Assembly: GCF_014697545.1 (NCBI RefSeq)
Contig: NZ_JACJSA010000016.1
Span: 62,001 to 126,000 of the forward strand
From: Oscillatoria sp. FACHB-1407
GTDB taxonomy: Bacteria > Cyanobacteriota > Cyanobacteriia > Elainellales > Elainellaceae
DNA: 64,000 nucleotides
Direction of reading: 5' to 3'
This document shows positions 27,981-34,689 of the stretch, piece by piece (position 1 is the stretch's first letter; each line of letters starts with the position of its first letter). Under the pieces are notes generated by a model. It did no database searches, was not told the origin of the DNA, and saw nothing but the letters and a program-made list of their open reading frames with translations. A program made the position numbers and the translations under genes.

Positions 27981-29561
27981 TCAGTAATTCTCAGCAAATT
28001 TCCAGCCTATCTTTTCAAATATCTTGTTTATTATCTCTTCAAATTCCTTGTCTATGCATTTGTTTATATCTGGCATCTCTCTCAAGCTTCTTGACAGGTG
28101 AAATTGCAAATCTGGTAGGTCGTTACGAATTTCTTCTAGGTCTGGATCTTTGATAGCCCAATCCCAAAACTTGCGGCTTCTTGCTAAACTGTAAGCTAAA
28201 TAAAGACGGGCTAATTGGACTGTACTCTTATCTCCAAATCCTTGGCTTTTATAAGTTAAATGCCAAACTGCCAAATTGTATAAAAAGCGGCTGTCTAATT
28301 CTGCAACCGGATTCCATTTCTTTTTAATAAGCTCTATTTCATTATTTGCTTCATCAATAGAATCTTTATCAGCAAGTAATAGAAGTGCTATAGCTTTACT
28401 GAGCCTGATACGATTTGCTACAGGTTCATCTATTACTCTTTCAAGTGCAGAATTATAATTCAGAATAGCCTTTCTTTGTAAATCAATCTTTATCTTCCCT
28501 TGCTCCTCTCGACCTTTAGTACTGTAAGTATCAGCTAAGTTTTCATAAGGCTGATACCAATTAGGACAAAGTTCAATTGCTTGCTGTAAGTCCTCAATTG
28601 CTAATTGATAGAAGAAGTTACCGTGCGTTTGTGCACTGGCATAGTTAAGCACTCCAAAAAAATTGTGTATTTGCCCCTGATATCGTTTTCGATCTTGACC
28701 TAAAGGTACTTTTACTACCATTTCTCTTCTAGACAGTTCAAGAGCTAGCCAACGAGCTACTGGTCTCAACAAAGTAATGTAACGATCTTTGATAGTCAAC
28801 TCAGGCAAAACAACTTCTGAATCTACAGCTTTCTTGCTTTGTGGTTCCCAGATGGTGTAAAGCCGAGGAACTAATTCTCCTTGAATATCTGTAATTTCAA
28901 TTGTCAATCCTAACTTTTCTGGAGAACTATCTTTGCTTTGAAGTAGCCCTGTTACTTTTGTGCCAAATGGCGGAAATAGAATATTGATTAGTTGAAAGAT
29001 AGGACTAAGTTGTGTCGGTGCAAACTCCTTAATAGAAGCCAAAAGGCTAGTTAGGCGTTGATCAGAAGTCGCTTGTGGTAGGGGAGACACATCAGAGGGA
29101 CGATATCTTTCTGGACCAACACACCTGACATGCTCTTTAACCCTTTGCCGGACTCCTTTAATTTCTCGTATCAGTTCTTGTCGTGCTAACTGAGTCAGCC
29201 CTGGCAATACTTTGCTTAACTCATCTTTACCAGATGCGTCAGCAAAGTTTTCAATTACTAACTCCGGTCTGCGGCGAAGCATGAGCCACAATAATCTTTG
29301 GAGTAGAACAAGACTAAATAGCAACGCTCCCACTTTAACTACAACAGAAATAACTGTCGTGGTGGCGTTGTTAAAGCTCTCTAACTGCTTCCCAAAGTTC
29401 TCAATATCAGTTGTTGTAGTCCACGTAGCAGGTGAGGATGTTGCTGTAGGTTGTGGTGAAGGACTTACGGGGAGACTAGGCGAAGGGTTTTGAGCCAGTA
29501 CCGAGTTGGGTGGCACTAATACCAATGCGGTAATCAGACAAGCACGAGCAGCACGATGCAT
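27981..29561 (-). CDS. Exported or membrane-anchored TPR protein
   Basis: A 526-residue protein. Residues 1-23 look like a signal peptide (ARACLITALVLVPPNSVLA|Q), followed by a Pro/Ser/Thr linker and a strong membrane segment near residues 70-95 (VISVVVKVGALLFSLVLL). Residues 100-280 are a soluble domain I do not recognise. From about residue 290 the sequence looks like TPR or TPR-like repeats: YQLAIEDLQQAIELCPNWYQ, YENLADTY, ILNYNSALERV. Members of conflict cassettes with such layout often act as sensors or scaffolds at the membrane. It is first in the minus-strand group and reads away from queD. Confidence 0.7.
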   Translation of the reverse strand: MHRAARACLITALVLVPPNSVLAQNPSPSLPVSPSPQPTATSSPATWTTTTDIENFGKQLESFNNATTTVISVVVKVGALLFSLVLLQRLLWLMLRRRPELVIENFADASGKDELSKVLPGLTQLARQELIREIKGVRQRVKEHVRCVGPERYRPSDVSPLPQATSDQRLTSLLASIKEFAPTQLSPIFQLINILFPPFGTKVTGLLQSKDSSPEKLGLTIEITDIQGELVPRLYTIWEPQSKKAVDSEVVLPELTIKDRYITLLRPVARWLALELSRREMVVKVPLGQDRKRYQGQIHNFFGVLNYASAQTHGNFFYQLAIEDLQQAIELCPNWYQPYENLADTYSTKGREEQGKIKIDLQRKAILNYNSALERVIDEPVANRIRLSKAIALLLLADKDSIDEANNEIELIKKKWNPVAELDSRFLYNLAVWHLTYKSQGFGDKSTVQLARLYLAYSLARSRKFWDWAIKDPDLEEIRNDLPDLQFHLSRSLREMPDINKCIDKEFEEIINKIFEKIGWKFAENY

Positions 29562-29720
29562 TCTTCCTTTACAAAGCCACTAATCCCAACAGGGTACTAA
29601 TTTCTACCTAGTTTTAACCCAGCAAGACAACACTTGCTTAGAATCTTACAAAATATTCATCTCTAAACATTTGTACTATTATGATGATTGTATTATTGAC
29701 TGAAGTGCAAACTGAAATCC

Positions 29721-29738
29721 AACGCTACACATAGCGTT
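29721..29738. promoter_or_regulatory. Inverted repeat upstream of queD
   Basis: AACGCTA-CACA-TAGCGTT is a perfect 18-base dyad in the 297-base divergent spacer between the TPR gene and queD. Its core TAGCGT/ACGCTA is also the core of the repeats upstream of the helicase operon at 38.1 kb. A TATAAG -10-like box lies at 29776-29781 with a weak TTTCAT 17 bases before it, so the dyad would sit just upstream of the promoter. Confidence 0.4.
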
Positions 29739-29858
29739 TAGTTTCGTACTGATTTCATATATGGTGTGAAGATGGTATAAGTTAGCATTCTGTTCGTTCT
29801 ACAGCTTCTGGTCGTTGTTTCAGTCTTTATTAAAATTCCTGTCTAGAAAATAATTGCG

Positions 29859-30248
29859 ATGCCCAAGTGGAAGCTCACCACTGAATTTACCTTTGATGCC
29901 GCTCACTATATCCGGGACTACGACGGTCCATGTGGGCGGATGCATGGGCATACCTATAGGGTGCGGATTGAGGCAACCTCCAGCCAGCTTCATGCCTCGG
30001 AGTACTGTCCTCATCCTGTTATGGTTGCTGATTTCCGCACACTGCGTTGGGCAAAGCAAGACTTACTCAAAGGAGGGTTTGACCACTCAGTTCTGAACGA
30101 GGTTCTGCCCGAAGGCTACGAAACCACTGCCGAGATGATCGCCCAATACATTTACGACAAGACGAAAAAGCAATTACCCCCGGATGTGAAGCTGAAGGTC
30201 GCTGTGTCTGAGACTCCTAACTCTTGGGCGGAGTATGAGGACGACTAG
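29859..30248 (+). CDS. queD: 6-carboxy-5,6,7,8-tetrahydropterin synthase
   Basis: A 129-residue enzyme converting dihydroneopterin triphosphate to 6-carboxy-tetrahydropterin, the first committed step to preQ0. Zinc-binding His residues are in FDAAHYIRD and GRMHGHTYRV; the catalytic Cys is in GPCGRMHGH; the terminal Glu is in VSETPNSWAEY. First gene of a plus-strand operon queD-queE-small gene-queC-dpdA. GTP cyclohydrolase I, which supplies the precursor, is not in the window and presumably comes from the folate pathway. Confidence 0.93.
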   Translation: MPKWKLTTEFTFDAAHYIRDYDGPCGRMHGHTYRVRIEATSSQLHASEYCPHPVMVADFRTLRWAKQDLLKGGFDHSVLNEVLPEGYETTAEMIAQYIYDKTKKQLPPDVKLKVAVSETPNSWAEYEDD

Positions 30249-30259
30249 GAGCAACCGTT

Positions 30260-30898
30260 ATGACAAGCTTGATTCCCGCTACCCCAACTTCTAAAACAGC
30301 CTCAGCAGTCCTGCCAGTAGTGGAAACCTTCCATTCAGTCCAAGGTGAGGGAGTCTGGGCAGGCACGAACGCCTTCTTTATTCGGCTAGCTGGATGTGAC
30401 GTGGGCTGTCCCTGGTGTGACACTAAGCATTCCTGGAATGCGCGTCGCCATCCTCAACGCCTCACTACCGACCTGATTGCGGAAGCTAAAGCAGCAAATC
30501 CGGCGATCGTTGTCATTACGGGTGGCGAACCCCTGATGTATGACCTCTCTTCTCTCAGCAATGGGTTGAGAGCCGCAGGGCTGCGAGTCCATCTAGAAAC
30601 CTCTGGCGCACATCCCTTCAGTGGCAGCTTCGACTGGATTACCTTCTCCCCTAAGCGATCCAAGCCTCCTCACGAAAGCATTTATCCACGAGTCAGTGAA
30701 CTGAAGGTCGTAGTTTCTGAACAGGCTGATTTGACCTGGGCAGAGGATCAGGCAACCAAAATCCCAACTGATGCAATCTGGCTCCTCCAACCAGAATGGG
30801 GCACACCTGATAGCTACTCGCTCATCTTCGAGTACGTTCTCAGCCACCCAGAATGGAGAATCAGCTTGCAGACCCACAAATTCACCAATATTCGATGA
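30260..30898 (+). CDS. queE: 7-carboxy-7-deazaguanine synthase (radical SAM)
   Basis: A 212-residue radical-SAM enzyme that contracts 6-carboxy-tetrahydropterin to 7-carboxy-7-deazaguanine. The cluster motif CDVGCPWCDTKHSWN (C-x3-C-x2-C) is intact, preceded by FHSVQGEGVWAGTNAFFIRL and followed by VVITGGEPLMY. AGGAG overlapping the queD stop region precedes its ATG, so the two genes are closely coupled. Confidence 0.93.
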   Translation: MTSLIPATPTSKTASAVLPVVETFHSVQGEGVWAGTNAFFIRLAGCDVGCPWCDTKHSWNARRHPQRLTTDLIAEAKAANPAIVVITGGEPLMYDLSSLSNGLRAAGLRVHLETSGAHPFSGSFDWITFSPKRSKPPHESIYPRVSELKVVVSEQADLTWAEDQATKIPTDAIWLLQPEWGTPDSYSLIFEYVLSHPEWRISLQTHKFTNIR

Positions 30899-30909
30899 GG
30901 GTAAAAACT

Positions 30910-31140
30910 ATGGCTCAGGTTGACTTATCCCCTCGTGAACTCTCCATCATCCTCGCGTCGCTGGAGTATTGGGCTGATAACCACGACGATGATGATCCCT
31001 ATGACCAAATGAGCGAGGACATGGAGCAAGAAACGTTTGGAGAAGCCGGACAACCTCGCAATGATGAGATTGGTCAACTTTACCGCAAGCTCTATCAGTT
31101 TGATAGCGGTGTCCAACCCGTTTGGCGATCGCGCCGCTAA
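30910..31140 (+). CDS. Small acidic protein within the preQ0 operon
   Basis: A 76-residue protein, not recognised. It reads LSPRELSIILASLEYWADNH, then an acidic stretch DDDDPYDQMSEDMEQE, then IGQLYRKLYQFDSG. I chose the ATG at 30910 because GAGGG lies eight bases upstream and just after the queE stop; an ATG at 30895 would overlap that stop. Its place between queE and queC suggests a helper of the pathway or of the modification enzyme. It could also be an unrelated regulator. Confidence 0.7.
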   Translation: MAQVDLSPRELSIILASLEYWADNHDDDDPYDQMSEDMEQETFGEAGQPRNDEIGQLYRKLYQFDSGVQPVWRSRR

Positions 31141-31164
31141 TGCCCCTTTACCATGAGGTGAACT

Positions 31165-31887
31165 ATGAGTGCCCCCAAAGCTGTTGTTTTGTTGTCTGGT
31201 GGTCTGGATTCAGCAACCTCTGCTGCCCAGGCGATCGCTGACGGTTACGAACTGATTGCCCTGTCGCTCCATTATGGTCAACGCCACGATCGCGAACTAA
31301 TTGCCGCTAAACGGGTGGCTGAGCATCTAGGGATCAAAGAACACTTCGTGGTGGATGTGAACCTGGCAAAGTGGGGTGGTTCTGCTCTCACTGACCAGGC
31401 TGTAGACCTGCCCACTGACGGTGTGAAGCCTGGTGTCATTCCCATTACCTATGTACCAGGACGGAATACGGTCTTTCTGGCGATCGCTCTTTCCTTAGCA
31501 GAAGCCAAAGGAGCGGAAGCAATTTATTTGGGGATCAATGCCGTGGACTACTCCGGCTACCCTGACTGCCGACCGGAGTACCTGGACGCTGTTCAGCATC
31601 TTGCCACTCTCTCTTCCAAGGCTGGATTAGAAGGAAATGCGCCTAAGCTCGTTGCTCCATTGGTGATGGATTCCAAAGTAGACATTGTGCAACGGGCATT
31701 GCGATTGGGCTTACCCATCCAACTTACCTGGTCTTGCTATCAGGGAGACGATGAACCCTGTGGGTTGTGTGATTCCTGCCGAATTCGCGATCGTGCCTTG
31801 ATTGAGGCAGGCAGACCAGACTTAGCAACGTCGATTGGACGGGGACTGTATAACCAGGAATTAGCCCCCTCCGTTCCGGTATCCTAG
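31165..31887 (+). CDS. queC: 7-cyano-7-deazaguanine (preQ0) synthase
   Basis: A 240-residue ATP-dependent enzyme that turns 7-carboxy-7-deazaguanine and ammonia into preQ0. The PP-loop is [13 protein letters not shown]; later blocks are [19 protein letters not shown] and [15 protein letters not shown]; the zinc site is [23 protein letters not shown] precedes the ATG. The product preQ0 is the substrate expected for the DpdA-type enzyme encoded 30 bases downstream. Confidence 0.95.
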   Translation: MSAPKAVVLLSGGLDSATSAAQAIADGYELIALSLHYGQRHDRELIAAKRVAEHLGIKEHFVVDVNLAKWGGSALTDQAVDLPTDGVKPGVIPITYVPGRNTVFLAIALSLAEAKGAEAIYLGINAVDYSGYPDCRPEYLDAVQHLATLSSKAGLEGNAPKLVAPLVMDSKVDIVQRALRLGLPIQLTWSCYQGDDEPCGLCDSCRIRDRALIEAGRPDLATSIGRGLYNQELAPSVPVS

Positions 31888-31917
31888 TCATTTGGTCGCT
31901 GTTTGTAAGGAGCTTTA

Positions 31918-34074
31918 ATGCCCCATCCTCGTGTTCTCGTTGTTACCTCCTGTACTGGAGAAAAATGTGCTAAGCCTGAAAATCAACTGACTCTGGCAGA
32001 CTTCAAAGATCCGGAACAGCTTCAGCGACGGGAAGCAGAGTTAGCCGAGTTTGTTTGTGCTGCCGGGAAAATGTATACGGGGATGCAACACCTTCGACTC
32101 ATGGAGGGCGTGCAACTGCTGCGCCAGTCCTTAGGGCAGGATGCAGTAGATGTCGCGATTTTGTCAGCAGGGTACGGGCTGGTTGAAGAGAACCGGGCGA
32201 TCGCTCCCTACGAGGTCACCTTTAACGGGATGAAGGGGTATGAGGTGGATTCGTGGGCGCAACATCTGAACGTGCATGAAGCCTTGGAGCAAGCCGTGCA
32301 GGGCTACGACCTGATATTTCTCCTGCTTGGTGACAACTACTTACGAGCTATTAAGTTACCTGTTGAAACCAAACCAAACCAAACCATTATCGCCCTGACC
32401 TCACAGGGAAGTGCCAAACTCGTTAAAGGGCTGTCTGCCAAAACCTTTGTACTCCCTCTAACAAACCAGGATGCCCAGAAGTATTCCTACGGTTTGGTTG
32501 GATTGAAAGGTTTCCTATTTAAGCGGTTTGCAGAGACAGCTAGTAAAGATTCGGATTGGCTACCAAAGGTTTACCAAACTCCAGAGCTATTCACCGAAAC
32601 TTTAGTTCAGGCGATCGCGCAACTTGAATTGGCGTTACCTGAAGTAGTGGCGCAACCTAAACCAGCTAAAGCATCGAAAGCAAAAACAGCAAAGACCTTA
32701 GAAGTAGAAGACGAAGATGTAGAAGATAGTGAGTTTTTGCCCATTCCAGAAGTTCCTGCGGCTGCCAACTTACACTTAGGAATGCAGTACTTCATCCCCG
32801 AATGGGACGACCATGTAGACCCAGGCTACGACTTCTTAAACAATCGCTTGACTCCAGGTCGCGATCCCTATGCCGATGAAGTTTATGCTCACCAAATCTA
32901 TCCCACCCCTAACTATGACGGGATTTTGGTCTCGAAAGTTGTCGTCGATAGCAGTAAGAAGAAGCGAGCCAGAGTGGAGATTGTAGGCATTCACAACTTC
33001 ATTCGCTTTCCTGGGAAGGTGATGGGAGACTGCGGTGCGTTTGGATACATCAAAGAGGATGTACCTCCTTACAACACAACTGAAATTTTGGATTATTACC
33101 AGAATTTAGGCTTTGACTTTGGCGTAAGCATTGACCACCTGATCGTAGGACCTTTCGCGCAACCTGGAATTCGCGAACGACGCTATGAACTGACGAAGCG
33201 AAATGCTCAAGACTTTCTTAAGAAGCACCAGATGGGAGGATACACGTTTACCCCCATTGGAGTGGCTCAAGGTTGGAGTCCAGAAACCTATGCAGAAGCG
33301 GTCAAGGACAATATCAGCATGGGTTATGACTACATTGCGTTGGGTGGACTTGCCCGTGCCACCAGCAAAGAAATTATTTCTATCCTGGCGGAGATTCGTC
33401 CTCACCTAACTGACAAAACTCGTTTGCACCTGTTTGGGGTAGCACGCATCAATGCAATTCCTGTATTTCGTCATCTGGGAGTTACCAGTTTTGACTCTGC
33501 GAGTCCTTTGCGTCGTGCTTGGTTAGGTTCGGGGGCTAACTACCATACTCTTACAAGCAAGATGTACACAGCCGCTCGGATTCCACCAGTCGATAGTCAT
33601 GGAGTAAGGATCAAACGGTTGCTAGAAGCAGGTGTGTCGGATCAAGATACGCTGAGGGGAATGGAGCAATCGGCTCTGAAGGCTCTGAGAGAATTTGATG
33701 CGGGAACTTTAGGCTTAGAAGCAACATTAGAGGCGTTACTTACCTATGATGAACTACTAGAATTGCCCCGCGATGGTAAAGTAGACCCGATCGATCAGGC
33801 AAAGCGTCGGGTCAAGCATGAGCGGATGTATCGGGATTTGCTCCAAGACAAACCTTGGAAGAACTGTAATTGTGTGATCTGCGAAGAAATCGGTGTTGAG
33901 GTGATTATATTTCGAGGGAACGATCGTAATCGTCGCAGAGGTTTTCACAATACCTATGTGTTCTACAAACGGTTCCAAGAATTGCTGCGACAATTGAAAG
34001 ACCCCTTAACGAACGGTAGCCAGCCTAGTACGGATAATTTGGCTCCGTTGGTAGCTCCAGATGGCGTAGTCTAG
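31918..34074 (+). CDS. dpdA: DpdA-type DNA 7-deazaguanine transglycosylase with fused N-terminal domain
   Basis: A 718-residue protein. Residues 1-250 form an alpha/beta domain beginning VLVVTSCTGEKCAKP, resembling DUF6884-type domains often attached to DpdA. A Lys/Ala/Glu linker (about 250-280) leads to a tRNA-guanine-transglycosylase fold. The first catalytic Asp is D371 in GDCGAFGYI, the nucleophile-position Asp is D526 in SFDSASPLRRAWLG, and the zinc site is C650, C652, C655 (CNCVIC) plus H677. DpdA enzymes exchange guanine in DNA for preQ0; position right after queC supports DNA over tRNA as the target. AAGGAG precedes the ATG. DpdC, which further processes the base, is not seen. Confidence in family is high; activity is inferred. 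Confidence 0.9.
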   Translation: MPHPRVLVVTSCTGEKCAKPENQLTLADFKDPEQLQRREAELAEFVCAAGKMYTGMQHLRLMEGVQLLRQSLGQDAVDVAILSAGYGLVEENRAIAPYEVTFNGMKGYEVDSWAQHLNVHEALEQAVQGYDLIFLLLGDNYLRAIKLPVETKPNQTIIALTSQGSAKLVKGLSAKTFVLPLTNQDAQKYSYGLVGLKGFLFKRFAETASKDSDWLPKVYQTPELFTETLVQAIAQLELALPEVVAQPKPAKASKAKTAKTLEVEDEDVEDSEFLPIPEVPAAANLHLGMQYFIPEWDDHVDPGYDFLNNRLTPGRDPYADEVYAHQIYPTPNYDGILVSKVVVDSSKKKRARVEIVGIHNFIRFPGKVMGDCGAFGYIKEDVPPYNTTEILDYYQNLGFDFGVSIDHLIVGPFAQPGIRERRYELTKRNAQDFLKKHQMGGYTFTPIGVAQGWSPETYAEAVKDNISMGYDYIALGGLARATSKEIISILAEIRPHLTDKTRLHLFGVARINAIPVFRHLGVTSFDSASPLRRAWLGSGANYHTLTSKMYTAARIPPVDSHGVRIKRLLEAGVSDQDTLRGMEQSALKALREFDAGTLGLEATLEALLTYDELLELPRDGKVDPIDQAKRRVKHERMYRDLLQDKPWKNCNCVICEEIGVEVIIFRGNDRNRRRGFHNTYVFYKRFQELLRQLKDPLTNGSQPSTDNLAPLVAPDGVV

Positions 34075-34271
34075 CAGCAGCTATGTTGTGAGTTGTGTTT
34101 AATGTTAGGAATCCACAACAATTACGGATTTACCTGCTCGTGCTTAATAGCAAGCTTCATCTAATACATACCAAAATTTAATTTGTTTCCGGAAGTAAGT
34201 CTTGAGAATCAGTATCCCAAGAAGTAAACTCTAGAAATAAACTCCCAATAAAATATTTAGGAGTGTACTAA

Positions 34272-34658
34272 GTGGCAGATACATCTGATCTAAAGATCAT
34301 GATTGACATCAGCCAGGTAGATCCCGACCTGGAGCCAGAAGAACTGGAAAGCCTGACAGATAGCCTGAAGAACGAAATTTCAGAATTAGTAGAGGATGCT
34401 GAGTTAGTTCGAGAGTCAGAGATTCCGGAGGGAGGCAAACCTGCTCTAGCAGGTTTTGTGCTGGGGATATTGAAAACGGAGGTGAGTGTCAAGAATATCC
34501 AGGCATTAATGGGAGTTTTGCAGGATCGATTTGGGTCTAAACCGATTGAACTAACGGGTGAAAAGAATGGCAATAAGTTTAGTATCAAAGTGGGCAAGCC
34601 AGAAGATTTGGATCAGGCAGTAGCAGCATTTCAGAAATTGGCTGAGGCGGTTGAGTAA
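34272..34658 (+). CDS. EACC1 (effector-associated constant component 1)
   Basis: A 128-residue protein. It has the EACC1 pattern: an N-terminal half with ISQVDPDLEPEELESLTDSL, LVEDAELVRESEIPEGGKPA, then a C-terminal half with LQDRFGSKPIEL and NGNKFSIKVGKPEDLDQAV. EACC1 proteins accompany caspase- or trypsin-like effectors in prokaryotic conflict systems and probably act as adaptors or assembly factors. The start is GTG at 34272 with AGGAG eight bases upstream. The caspase gene follows 31 bases later, so they form an operon. Confidence 0.82.
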   Translation: MADTSDLKIMIDISQVDPDLEPEELESLTDSLKNEISELVEDAELVRESEIPEGGKPALAGFVLGILKTEVSVKNIQALMGVLQDRFGSKPIELTGEKNGNKFSIKVGKPEDLDQAVAAFQKLAEAVE

Positions 34659-34689
34659 GCGGTTATTTCAGAAATAAAGAGCAAAACCG

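Noticed and set aside
31165-31887. queDEC treated as part of ordinary queuosine tRNA biosynthesis
   Set aside because: The operon continues into dpdA rather than queF, tgt or queA, so DNA modification is the more likely use, although preQ0 could be shared with tRNA.
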